Assembly (NCBI GenBank): GCA_024291935.2
Contig: CM044309.1
Coordinates: 99,287,628-99,351,627, forward strand
DNA from: Okapia johnstoni
Lineage: Eukaryota; Chordata; Mammalia; Artiodactyla; Giraffidae
Direction: 5' to 3'
DNA: 64,000 nucleotides
How positions within the stretch are numbered: the first letter of the stretch is position 1; each line of letters starts with the position of its first letter. This document shows positions 44,644-59,994 of this stretch, piece after piece. The notes under the pieces are model-generated. The model ran no database searches, was not told the DNA's origin, and saw nothing but the letters and a program-made list of their open reading frames with translations. A program made the translations under genes and the position numbers.

Positions 44644-44649
44644 AACATC

Positions 44650-44771
44650 TCTTTATTTTATTTATTTTGACTGTGTGGCATGTGGGATCTTAGTTCCCTG
44701 ACTAGGTATCGAACTGGTGCCCCATGCATTGGGAGCCTTAATCTAACCACTGGATCACCAGGGAAGTCCCA
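44650..44771 (-). mobile_element. CHR-type SINE
   Basis: Reverse; gcatgtgggatcttagttcc to ctggatcaccagggaagtcc. The adjacent (TG)n sits at its tail side. Confidence 0.88.
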
Positions 44772-45165
44772 CATCATAGAGTTTTGATGGCCAACTGATA
44801 CCTATTAGGAAGGATGCCACACACCTACTATTCTTATGTCTACAGATTGCTTTTAGAGTATTGGCTCAAGCAACAAACCAGAAAATACCACTAATGTATA
44901 ACTAGATGAGTGTAGGCGATGAGAAGGCCTACACTCTTAAAAGGTTTTGAATTTACTTTGCCATTTTTAAATGCCGTTTTTAAGAAATTGGTTCTTCTAA
45001 TCTTTCATTGTCAAAAAGTAAAACAAAGCTGAGTTCTGGAAGTAAAAGGGTGTTAACTTCAAGTGTAACAGACAGACAGTGCTAATGGAAAACCTCTGTG
45101 AAGTGAGCATCTCTTTCTAGCCACCCAGGCAAGAGTTTGCTTCTTTGCCTCCCATTCCAACACTC

Positions 45166-45374
45166 TGGGGCTTCCCAGATTGCCCTAGTGGTAAAGAATC
45201 TGCCTGCCAATGCAAGAGATGCAGGTTCAGTCCCTGGGTTGGGAAGATCTCAGAGGAGGAAATGGCAGCCCACTCCAGTATTCTTGCCTGGAAAATCCCA
45301 CAGACAGAGGAGCCTGGCGGGCTACAGTCCATGGGGTCTCAAAAAGTCAGACGTGACTGACTAACACTTTCACT
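45166..45374 (+). mobile_element. Bov-tA SINE
   Basis: Sense; ggggcttcccagattgccct head, tail to gtcagacgtgactgac. Confidence 0.92.
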
Positions 45375-46549
45375 TTTTTCCAAAGGTCTTAGATAAGTAA
45401 ACGTTGTCAGCAATGTTTCACGGGTCTAGTATACTCACTCAAAAGAATTCTGTAGTATTTCCTGGCTTCTTTGCTGTCTTGTTTAAAATAATTCAGAAAG
45501 GGAAGTTGAACTGGGGATTTTAGAGTGAAAATAAAAAAACTTCTGAATCAGAGTTGAGGAGGGGGTCTAGGTGAAGAAACTGGTGTGGTCTGTGCTAATT
45601 TTGTGACTTTCTCAGTAGCTTTGGCCCTTGATCTTTCTTAGATTCCCCAGGATGGCAGGAGAGCTCTTTTTCTCATACTATTAATATTACACATGGTAAT
45701 GCTTATGGGTATCTTAACTGGAAGATCATCAATGAAATTAAGAGGGCAAGTCCAGTCTGGTCACTTGACTCCTGGTAACTTTTCTATTGACAATGAGATT
45801 CAGTGAAACTTTGAGAGCTAATGTTTACATTATCTATGCATTGCCTTTATCTCGAGTGGCATTCTTAGATTTGGGATTTGTACAGACCAGTAAAATCTTC
45901 AAAATTACTTTGGAAAACAACCATAGATTTAGTTTGCTAACTAAGGAAAAAAATGAAAAGTCCTTCTATCTATGAACACTATTTTTTAATTGTATATATG
46001 TGTGTACTCTAAAATGTGCACTTGAAATTATGAATGAACTTTTAAATAGGAAAAGTGTAGCTTTGTGAAAAAAAATCATGTTTTCTAGTTTTTGTTTTGC
46101 CCACTTCATTGCAGACTGATTAAAAGCTTTCCTGGGTGAGGAATGGTCTTTGTACCAATGTTTGAGAGTACAATCTAGATCGTCATATTCTCACTTAATC
46201 CCAGATTATTTAGTTGCTTTTTTTTTGTTTTTTGGTGAACAACACTGCTCTTAAGAATATGTAAATTCTTAGATGTAGTAAATAAATGCAGTGTGCAATA
46301 GTAATAAGCATTATTTTGTGAACATAAGTCTTTGAAATGTACAAGATACATAAATATCTTGTAGAAGTAGGTTATGTTATGATAAACATTTCAATCATTG
46401 GCCATGCTAATGCATGTTTTCCAGAAATTTGAGAGGAACCTATGGTGTAGTGAATAAAAAATTAATGTTTTAGAAATGGAGTTACTAGAAGGATCAACTG
46501 CAAAATGCAAATATTCTTATTCCCTGCAAAAGTATGGTTTCTCCTTTAA

Positions 46550-48395
<1,846 letters not shown>

Positions 48396-48700
48396 TAATT
48401 AAATATAGTCACTGTATTTGTCCTGGATGTTGTTAAAGAGCGTAGAGCCTCATCACAAATGCATCATCAGGAAATGAGGTTTTCTAGGAAACCCAATTGT
48501 CTAGAAAAATTTCATTCCTTCTAAGGCGCCAATGACCTTCATTCCTCTGAGGCCCCAACTTCTATTTTCCATTTCCTTTGGGCTTTCGATATTTGCTGTC
48601 TTCTGTAATGAATGTCCCCAGTGTCCTTACACCCTCCATGTTCACCTAGTATTGTGATCACAAGGCTTCGTGATTGTTCTGCGCTGCTATACCTTGATGG

Positions 48701-48913
48701 ACTTCCCTGGTGGCTCAGATGGTAAAGCGTCTGCCTACAATGTGGGAGACCTGGGTTCGATCCCCGGGTTGGAAAGATCCTCTGGAGAAGGAAATGGCAA
48801 CCCACTCCAGTACTCTTGCCTGGAAAATCCCATGGACAGAAGAGTGTGGTAGCTTACGGTCCATGGGGTCGCAAAGAGTTGGACATGACTGAGCGACTTC
48901 ACTATATACACTA
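48701..48913 (+). mobile_element. Bov-tA SINE
   Basis: Sense, well preserved, flanked by tataccttgatgg at 48688-48700 and 48914-48926. Confidence 0.95.
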
Positions 48914-49284
48914 TATACCTTGATGGCACAGTAGCCCACACGCTGTGTTTTCTGAGGTGGTCTTTTTAGATTTCTTCTAATCAGCATGTTTGCTACCATC
49001 AGTTTGTCTGTCTTTAGCATCTTTCCTCTAATTCTCTAACTCTAGTCTGCCATGGCTAGGAAACTCTTAATTTCTTGCATAAGTTAAAATAATTGAATAT
49101 TTGAGCTTTAGTATGTTGGTTTTGAAAAACATAAACATATAGTTTAGCATCTTTTTTTCTTTCTGTCTTGGTTTCTTCTGAATTCTAAATAGCCAAGGTT
49201 AATAGATAGCACTTTTTTCTTTAGATCTGTAAGATAAAAGTGACTTACGTTAAACAGGAGTTGGATTCATTTTAGGTCTCAATA

Positions 49285-49535
49285 TGATATGGTTTAAGAG
49301 TGAAGCTTTGAAATTCCACCTGACCTCCCCTCCCCCCTGGATCCAGACTCCATTTATACCATTTTTCTAACTGCAGGATTAGCAATGAGGTTTTAAATCT
49401 GTCCATTTCCTTTTTCTGTTGAATATGGATAATGGTAGCAGTATGTAACTCGTGTACAGGGGAAGATAACAAGGCTTGTATACATAAAGCTTTTAAAACA
49501 GCACCTGGCACAAACTATACACTCAAGTAAATATT
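49285..49535. mobile_element. MIR-like fragment
   Basis: ttgaatatggataatggtag and gcttttaaaacagcacctgg plus cactcaagtaaatatttc resemble a decayed MIR. Confidence 0.5.
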
Positions 49536-50144
49536 TCTGTGATGTGTTAATAGTTTTAAAACTAAAGCACAGCCATCTTTTTAAAACAGTTTTAATGTTG
49601 GACTGTGAATGTTAGCATCCAATAAAAATAGTAGGCTTTTTCTATTTGGTGGCCAAGATGTGCCTTTTGAAAAACATTGCCTGTCAACATTTTTGATAAG
49701 AACAGTTGCAAAGAACCATTCCTAATCCTGTATAATAAGATTCAATGAGATCATTATCTGTTATAAATCTACAAGGTGACAAAACCAAAGCAATATTTCT
49801 TCTCCTTTCTAATGTGAGACCTACTGTTAACATATTTAGAGCTGAAACTTGGTGGGAAGCACTTCTGCCATTTCGCATCAAAGCAGAGCATTTGTGTCTG
49901 TTCTACATTTTCTGTAAGTGGTAGCTTTCTCCACCCTGAAACTTTTAGTAATATATCTTGCACCATTATGTTGAGATTTAAAGAGCTATAAAATTATATG
50001 TATATGTGCGAGTTGTGAGTTACAACCAGATTTTTCCTTCACCAAGGTGGATTGTTTCCTAATTGAAAGGGTGTTTTATATGAGAGAAGTGAGCAGTTAA
50101 ATCTGTATAGCTGTGATGTTTTGCAAATGCACTCGACGTTAAAT

Positions 50145-50560
50145 CACAAGGCTGGATTTAGAGCCCCAGTTCTGCTCCTTAATGTCTGGACAAGCTATTA
50201 TAATCTGTGTGCCTTCATTTCATTATTGATCATTGTTTTTGCTGCTTGCTATTCTGTGAAGTCGTTATGAGAGTCAAATAATGTGAAATGTGATAATAAA
50301 TATGAAAGTAATTCAAACTATAGGGAAACATAGTGGCCCTCGTGGTTGGACCACAGTATTAGAATATTGTAAACAGTCACGCTAGCCCTCCATCTTAACC
50401 TCCCTGCTCTCAGAACCATCCCTACTCCTTAGAGAGGTCCACAGAGATTTCTCCTTGTCGTCTCCTGAGGAGAGTATGTGTGCATCTTCCTAGTTTCATG
50501 ACCTTGGGCAGGTCACTTAAACCTCTGGGTCTCAATACACAGCCTTATTTAGAAAATTCT
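50145..50560. mobile_element. MIR-like fragments
   Basis: Two stretches, 50145-50320 (gagccccagttctgctcctt) and 50486-50560 (tgaccttgggcaggtcactt), carry MIR core phrases. A third possible copy is near 50765-50960. Confidence 0.6.
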
Positions 50561-51412
50561 TGTATTTCTATTCTCTTAAGTGTATACATTATATAGTTAA
50601 ATATAATTGTATTATGTATTGTATATTCAAAGAATATCATCATTATGTTTACATATAATAACATTTCCATTAAGTTTTATATATTTATTATATATTTATT
50701 CATAAATATTTATAACATAGTAGAGTCCAACTCACCCATCTAAATTATCAGAAGATAAGTGTAGAGACAACATGTTATAGTGGAATGAAAATGGATTTGG
50801 GGTCAGGCAGACCCATCTCCACTAGCAACCCCAAGACTTCTAAGAGGGTGTGACCATAACCAGTTTATAGAGACACTCAGGTTCCTGTCTGTTTAAACCA
50901 GCTTCATAGGATGACAATGAAATGATGTATAGAGTGCAACCTAATACTCTCAAGCAAGTGATCCGGCTCCTCCTCAAGATAAGGTCTGTGGGTCTGTAGA
51001 CTGTTTCAATATTTCAGAGTTGTGTCGGGGCTTGAAAAGCACACATCTTGGTTCTCCATCAGTGAGTAGGGTCCATGCAATCATGAGTCCGGGTTTCTGC
51101 TTGCTTATATCCCCCAGTGCCTAGAGGAGACCCTGCACATGGAGGTGCAGAGTAAGTACAGCAAGGGCACAGGACCACACCTGGTGGGGATGGGGGCTGG
51201 CGCATGTGCGTTGTTACCTCCCTCTGTGCCTGAACCTCCAGTGGGAGGAGTGCAGGGTCATCCTAGAAGAGACACAGGAAGTGGTCTTGTACCAAAACAG
51301 CAGAGATGCTTTAGCAACGAGATTTTTCCAAGGTTATGCAGTGATAAGGGCTGGAAAGCTAGAAACTTGGAGAGTTTCACTGTAATTGAGACTCAAGGGA
51401 GAGAATTGTTGA

Positions 51413-52892
<1,480 letters not shown>

Positions 52893-53249
52893 CCCACCAG
52901 CTGTGCTCAATAAAAAGTAATTTTTATTGTTGCCTTTCAATGGAATCTAACAACTCTCTACCACCTCTGAACAATTTCTCGCAGCCAAGCCCACTTTAGA
53001 ATGAGGAAAACCCTGAGCATCCTTGCATGCACTTACCTGTTTGCAGCAAACCCAGTCAGCCAACCTCTTCCACGCCCGTTGCTGTTTTCTGATGCTGATC
53101 GCTTGCAGAGCTGCAGCAAACTCTTCATAGAAAAATATTAGACAGTCCTAAGTTGAAGCACTTCTCTTAGGATTTGTGTCTGAATTTATGGCACGTAGTT
53201 GATGATTTAGGAAAATAAGTATATTGCTTTCCTTTGCTTTCCTTTATAG

Positions 53250-53291
53250 AAAGCCCCGTCAGCAACCTGCTCCAGTCATGCAGGGATCAAG
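53250..53291 (+). other. CDH2: Candidate 42-bp cassette exon (unproven)
   Basis: A long pyrimidine tract ending cctttatag (53241-53249) and a GT at 53292 bound 42 bases with no stop in the phase left by exon 13. Splicing it in would add 14 residues (K, SPVSNLLQSCRDQ and V replacing the split Ile) inside the membrane segment. The donor gtattt is weak. Purely predictive. Confidence 0.2.
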
Positions 53292-54167
53292 GTATTTGTT
53301 TCCGATGGGCTGCATAAAATAGCGAGAGATTGTACTTCATACAGCACATTAGATAATAGAAATGATTACATAGCTCAATACATTGTCTGTCTTTAGAGCC
53401 AGTCTAGATTAAGGAATTGCTCCTTTTTAATATACTTTGCAGTCTTTGGTTCAGTGGAATGCAAGAAATTAACCACTGGAAAGTACTTTAGGAACAACTT
53501 CTAAGTATGCAGGTTAAAAGAACAAATTGCCTGGACCCTGCGTTGTATTGTTGAGTAGCAGCAGGACTTAGTTTATTGTGCAGTCATGCTATGCACCAAT
53601 CACTTTCTTCAAAATGTTGGCCATTTCTTTTATGTTTTCTCCATTTACGAGTGTTCTGGTAATTTAGAATCCTGTCCTTTTTTTTTTTTTTTCTAAGCAA
53701 TTACTGTAGAAGCCTGAGCATTTTTTACTTCCTATGTGGAGACTACTTTGACTATAATTTGAAACCTACATGCTATACTAATAATCCACTTGCTAGATTT
53801 AGCACTGGAACAATGGCAAATGAGATCATGTATCTGGCTTTAAAAGGAGGATATTTACTTTTATGGCCAATAATAAAAATGTGCTCAAATAAGAGTCATT
53901 AAATCTTTTTGCTTCAGGATGTAAACTGATAGCTCCAGATTTTAGAGGGAATGCATTCCTAGATGTGCACTTAGGGATATGTTTCAGTTTCAACTAACAA
54001 GAGGCATACAGGCCAACCTTATCAAGAAAAACTTAGAGCTGATGGATTGTGGCATGAAGAAGTGACTCGAGCCATTCTGAAGGAAAATGAATCAGTGCTG
54101 ATTTTAACATCAACCAGCTAGAAAATTTATGATTCTAATCCTGGTGCAGAAATGTAGAGCGGGAAGT

Positions 54168-54368
54168 GTTAGTAATAGTCACTCACTCGTGTCTGACTCT
54201 TTTCGACCCCATGGACTGTAGCCCACCAGGCTCCTCTGTCCATGGGATTCTGCAGGCATGAATACTGAAGTGGGTTGCCATTTACTTCTCCAGAGGATCT
54301 TCCCGACCCAGGGATGGAACCCAAGTCTCCCACATTGCAGGCAGACTCTTTTACCATCATAACCAGGG
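54168..54368 (-). mobile_element. Bov-tA SINE
   Basis: Reverse; gtcactcactcgtgtctgac to ttttaccatcataaccaggg. Confidence 0.92.
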
Positions 54369-54948
54369 ATGTTATTTCAGTGCTCAAACTAATCCCCTGG
54401 CCTTCTTACCTGAAGCATGCTGTTGAACAGGAAAGAGAAAAGCACAACAGCGCGATAGAAAGACCCAGGCCCTTGGGAGTCAAAAATCGTCAAGATCAAG
54501 TCTCTGATCCAGGTCTAGTTTGCTGCAAAGGCATCTTGGCAAGCACTCCTCCTCCTTAATAAGTGTGCTTCTCTCTGATTTGGGGAGGAGAATGATGACT
54601 GATCAACTGGAATAAAACAGCAATTAAATAATGAGTGGCAATTTCACCTATTGTATTTTGTTTTAGAATTTACAATCCATTATATGACGCATATCCTATC
54701 CTCTAGCAAGACAAAGCAAAAGATGGAAATAGTTATTGTCCCCATTTGCAGATAGTAAAACTGACGGCAGACATCCACTCAGTGAATTCATAGGGTACTA
54801 GTTTCTAGAACAATCTAAATCTAGTTCTCAGGGTGTCTGTACTGTCTTGTTTCTTGTCATATGAGGCTAGGATTAGGTAACAGAGTAGAAGATGCATTGC
54901 AAGTTTTCCAGCCATATGAATATAAATTATTAGTCTTGAAAACTGTGA

Positions 54949-55197
<249 letters not shown>

Positions 55198-55526
55198 TAA
55201 AATGGTGGGGAAAATACTGATACATACAGTAAAAGAATAGTATCAAATGTCTTTTCCTTGATCACACTATCAAAGGCTTGGTGAATTCTTTTCAACCTGC
55301 CCACTGAATTTTTTTCTAAAGTGCTAAATGTCATTGTATTATTATGAGAGGATTGTTAACATTGTTTTGAGGAGCCCAAGATGTACACCTAATGCCAGTT
55401 ACAGCTGTACTGATAAAAATGTTTTTCACTGCAGTGTTTCTTCACTGGATATCCAAAATAAAAGTAAAAGTAGTTCTGCATTGAGATTTGGATATTTCTG
55501 TGGCAGAAAAAGCACAGACTGTTCAC

Positions 55527-55631
55527 TTCATAAACATTTACCAAGCACAGTCAATAATCTAGGCACTATTTTAACCATTGGGGATACAGCAGTGGGCAAA
55601 GCCAGCAATGATTTGCACTGAAGAGTCTTAC
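55527..55631 (+). mobile_element. L2 LINE 3' fragment
   Basis: tcataaacatttaccaagca, ctaggcactattttaaccat and ggggatacagcagtgggcaa are L2 3'-end text. Confidence 0.75.
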
Positions 55632-55748
55632 ATTTTTTGGCCACTCTGCACTTGGCTTGTGGGATCTTAGTTCCCCAGCCAAAGATTGAACCCAGGCCAT
55701 AGCAGTGAAAGCTCAGAGTCCCAACCACTAGACCACCAGGGAATTCCA
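55632..55748 (-). mobile_element. CHR-type SINE
   Basis: Reverse; cttgtgggatcttagttccc to actagaccaccagggaattc. Inserted at the end of the L2 fragment. Confidence 0.87.
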
Positions 55749-55859
55749 AAGAGTCATATTCTTGAGAAATATTCACAGTTAGAGACAATACTTAGTTCAC
55801 ATCTGTATCCGTGATGTCTGTCGTGGGGTCTGGCTTATCATAGTTGCTTAATAAATGTT

Positions 55860-56062
55860 GGGGCTTCCTTGGTGGCTCAGCAGTAAAGAATCCGCCGACA
55901 GGAGATTCAGGTTCAATTCCTGGGTCAGAAAAACCCCTAAAGGAGGGCATGGCAACCCACTCCAGTATTCTTGCCTGGAAAATCCCATGGACAGAAGAGC
56001 CTGGTGGGCTACAGTCCATGGGGTCGCAAAGACCTGGACACGACTGAAGTGACTGAGCACAG
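55860..56062 (+). mobile_element. Bov-tA SINE
   Basis: Sense; ggggcttccttggtggctca head to gacacgactgaagtgactga. Confidence 0.93.
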
Positions 56063-56333
56063 AAAACATTGAGCTCATGACTGGCTGTAAAATAATGTGA
56101 GTTTCTGTGTGTGTATAAGGAACTGCATCCCTGTTCAAGGATGGGAATGACTAGTAGGTGGAAAGTGAAAAAATTTATCTCTTGAGAAGCAACATTTTAG
56201 ATACCAAAGATCTGTACTATTAATAGGCATTCTGCTAAGTACATTAAATGCTGTTATCTCTTAAATCTTTGAAACCTGTCATACTGTACTGTGACCATCT
56301 CCACTTTTGTGTTAGAAAACAGAGCCTAGGGAT

Positions 56334-56568
56334 GGTGTTTAGTCTCTCAGTTGTGTCTGACTCTTTGCGACCCTATGGACTGTAGGCTCCATAGGAGCCC
56401 ACCAGACTCCTCTGTCCATGGGATTCTCCAGGCAAGAATACTGGAGTGAATTGCCATGCCCTCCTCCAGGGGATCTTCCTGACCTAGGAACTGAACCCAA
56501 GTCTCTTATGTCTTCTGCATTGACAGGTAGGTGAGTTCTTTACAATTATCCCTACCTGGGAAGCCCTG
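56334..56568 (-). mobile_element. Bov-tA SINE
   Basis: Reverse with small internal duplications (ctgtaggctccataggagcc); ends cctacctgggaagccct. Confidence 0.9.
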
Positions 56569-57683
56569 GTGGGATTCTGTAAACTCATAAAGCTAGGAAG
56601 TGATAGAGGTAGGATTTGAATCCAGGTCTATTTGTTGTTACTGTCTAAACTCACTGCTCTGATCTAGTTCCTTTTGAAATTATCTGAGAGATATGAGTAT
56701 AAACCATGAGCGATCACTGTGACAGGTATTTCTTAGGTACATTTGATAACTCTCAAGTCCATTTGCTAATACAAGTGTTTGGGTAGCAGTTGGGTGAAGA
56801 ACCCAGAATCCTTGGATCTTGAATCATTATCAGTAAATTCAAGATCCTCTGTCTAGGTATTAGAGGTAGGACTGTTAACTTGAAAAAGAGCAAGTTTCAT
56901 GAACATGAGTTCTCTTTCTCTTCTTTACTCCTTTGAGGAAATAATATACCACTCTCTGTTTTACAAAGCACATTCACGCCCATTGTTGTGTTTCATCTTG
57001 GTGGTGGGCCCATCAGAGTTTTCCATTTTCCATTTGAACAGGTTTTGCAATTTACTCTCCAAGTCTGTAACTGGCAGAGTCAGAAGTCAAGCCCGCAGTC
57101 TTCTGATATCCAATTCTGTGCTTGGTTTACAATACCTTGACTCTCTCATTTAGGAAAGCTGCATATTTCAAATCTGTTGAAAACTTGACTCGTGTGTAAA
57201 GCTGTTTTGAATACTGACTAATTAAAGTGGCTCTATAAATATGCCCCAGGGTTTCTTGCTTATGAATGTCTTTGGATATTAAAATTCATGTTTGGCTTAA
57301 TCCCTCATTAATCTGTCCTTTCACTTTCCTGAGCTATGTTCAAGAACAGCAAACGTTATCTGATCACATTATCTCGTAAATCTTTTTCTTGCAGCATTTT
57401 ATTTTTCATGTCACTGTGCATAATTTTCTAGGCATAAACCTAAACCCAACTCCATGGAGTTTCGGTAGAAATAGCAATAAGTAGAAGGACACTAGTCATG
57501 ACTGGATGCTGCATAGAATCAAGAAGCGAGATATTTCTCAGCATCTGAACATCTGGACCAGGGCACATGATGTCACCTGAATTGGCTTTTTCTCCCCCCT
57601 TCCTCCCCACCAATCACTTTAAGAAATTGTTTAATGAAGTTTTATTGTCGTAGTTATTCTAGGAAAGACTTACTTCCATTGCT

Positions 57684-57795
57684 GGGACTTCCTTGGCGGT
57701 CCAGTGGCTAAGACTCCGAGATTCCAATGCAGAGGACGTGGATTTGATCCCTGCTCAGGAACTGAGATCCCATGTGCCCTGGGACATGGCCTTTC
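57684..57795 (+). mobile_element. CHR-type SINE
   Basis: Sense; gggacttccttggcggtcca head, gatttgatccctgctcagga B-box region, lacking a clear A-rich tail. Confidence 0.85.
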
Positions 57796-58035
57796 CTCAC
57801 TTTATCTGCTTAGATTGATGCTTGATGTCAAATGGTAAAACTTACCTATTGCCAGTTTAATTAAAACTCTTATCATAAATCTTCAACCTCTTCTTTATGT
57901 GACCCTGAAAGTTTTCTTTGCTCCCAGTTCAACTCTTGGGCATGAATGTGTTGCTTCCTACACACTTTCTTAATAGACCAAAGACTTTTCTGGAACTCTC
58001 TCTGTATTGACGTCAGTGGCTCATGTTCTTTTTTT

Positions 58036-58315
58036 ATAATTATTTATTTATCTTTGGCTGTGCTGGGTGTTTGTTGCTGTTGCATGGGCTTTCTCTAGTT
58101 GCAGCGAGCAGAGGCTACTCTCTAGTTTCCGTGCAAGGCCTTCTCATTGCTGTGGCTTCTCTTATGAAGCACAGATTGTAGAGCGCATAGGCCTCAGTAG
58201 TTACAGCTCAAAGGCTAGTTGCCCCACGGACCTTAGTTCCCCGAACAGAAATTGAACCTGTGTCCCCTGAATTGGCAGGCAGATTCTTAACCACTGGGCC
58301 ACCAGGGAAGTTCCT
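58036..58315 (-). mobile_element. Long CHR-type SINE
   Basis: Reverse; ctttggctgtgctgggtgtt to aaccactgggccaccaggga. Confidence 0.92.
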
Positions 58316-58721
58316 TTTTAATTTTTTTTAATCCTTTCTTTATTGAAATAGTCCTGGAAATCTCATCGCATTTTTTTGTTGTTGCTGCCTCTTGGTTCCT
58401 AGATGGCATTTTAGTCCAGATTGAGATCTTCTGCCCATTTCTGATCCTGTTACGTTTCCCATTTGCAGTTCTCATTATAGAAGATTGAGACACAATTGAT
58501 AATGGATTTTTAATTCACTCTAATTTTTACCTCATAATAGTGGAATAAAATATGCGGCATTGGGAGGCTACACCAAAGGTTCTGTCTCCTCTGCCTCTAA
58601 AACGATTCATGAAATTCATTCACTTTCACCATCATCAAGGCCACTGCCTTCCCTTAGGTCATAATCATCCCTTGCCTTCTCAGGAGTGTCCTGTCTCTAG
58701 ATACACACTCCATCTGCTTTG

Positions 58722-59012
58722 TTGTTGTTGTTCAGTCACTCAGCAATGCCTGATGCTTTGAGACCCCTTGGACTGCAGCATGCCAGACCTCCCTGTCCTT
58801 CACTGTTTCCCAGAGTTTGCTCAAACTCATGTTCATTGAGTGAGATGCCATCCAACCATCTCATCCTCTGTCTCCCTCTCCGCCTCCTGCCCTCAACCTT
58901 TCCCAGCATCAGGGTCTTTTTCGGTGACTCAGCTCTTCGCATCAGGTAGCCGTAGAATTGGAGCTTCAGCTTCAGCATCAGTCCTTCCAATGAATATTCA
59001 GGGTTGATTTCC
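58722..59012 (-). mobile_element. BovB LINE 3' fragment
   Basis: Reverse; the minus strand encodes [20 protein letters not shown] and [16 protein letters not shown]. 5'-truncated and abutted directly by a sense Bov-tA. Confidence 0.92.
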
Positions 59013-59211
59013 TGGGCTTCCCTGGTGGCTCAGCTGGTAAAGAATCCACTGCAGTGTGAGAGACCTGGGTTCCATCCCTGGGTTGGGAAGATACCCTGGA
59101 GAAGGGAAAGGCTACCCACGACAGTATTCTGGCCTGGAGAATTCCAAAGACTGTATAGTCCATGGGGTCGCAAAGAGTCAGACACGATTGAGCGACTTTC
59201 ACTTTCACTTT
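59013..59211 (+). mobile_element. Bov-tA SINE
   Basis: Sense; gggcttccctggtggctcag head to gacacgattgagcgactttc. Joins the reverse BovB tail at 59012 with no spacer. Confidence 0.93.
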
Positions 59212-59717
59212 CCTGCTCTTTGGAAATTATCAAACCCCTCTTTAGCATGACAGATCTGTGGCCCTGCACCCATCCTTTGGTGGACTTCCTCATGCCTGTG
59301 GGATAAAGGCCTATGGGAAGGATTGGTGGTGGGTAAAGCTTCCCCAGAGATGTGACTCCATCATGCCTGTGCACTCATGGCCATTCAAGTTTCCTTCAAA
59401 GTCAAGGTGATTTGTCCTTCCATCACTTAATAACAGTTCTTCTCACTCCTCCTCCAGGAATAAGAGCAGCTATGGGTCTTCTTTCTTCCAGAAAGGGCTT
59501 ATCAATTTCTGTATTTTCATTCAGTTAGATCTCATTATGCTCTCAGCTATCTTATAGTCTCAGAAATCGATGATTTAGTAACATATTGGGCTCATTCTTA
59601 GCATTAGAGTATGAATGATAATCTCATGATTTTTTTTTTTCCATTCCAACCAGAAGCAAAAGGCTTCCTCCTGGTTTAAGACTAGAACCATCATTCATGT
59701 CAACAAAACATGTTTCT

Positions 59718-59915
59718 AGGACTTCCCTGGAGGTCCAGTGGTTAAGACTTCACCTTCCAACACAGGGGGTGTGGGTTCAATCCCTGATACAGGAAGATAA
59801 AACCCCACATTCCTCATGGCCAAACAACCAAAGCATAAAGCAGAAACAATATAGTAACAAATTTAATAAATACTTGAAAAATGGTGCACATCAAAAAAAT
59901 ATCTTTAAAAAGGAG
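59718..59915 (+). mobile_element. CHR-type SINE
   Basis: Sense; ggacttccctggaggtccag head, tail aatttaataaatacttgaaa ending in an A-rich run. Confidence 0.87.
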
Positions 59916-59994
59916 CATGTTTCCTCACCCCAGAAACTTATTGTGTACCCCACTTCCAGGCAATATGCCCTCAGTCAAAAGTAACCAGTAGATT

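Noticed and set aside
58287..58493. 68-codon basic reverse ORF
   Set aside because: Part derives from a CHR-type SINE (LPWWPSG) and the rest is low-complexity lysine-rich reading of AT-rich DNA.
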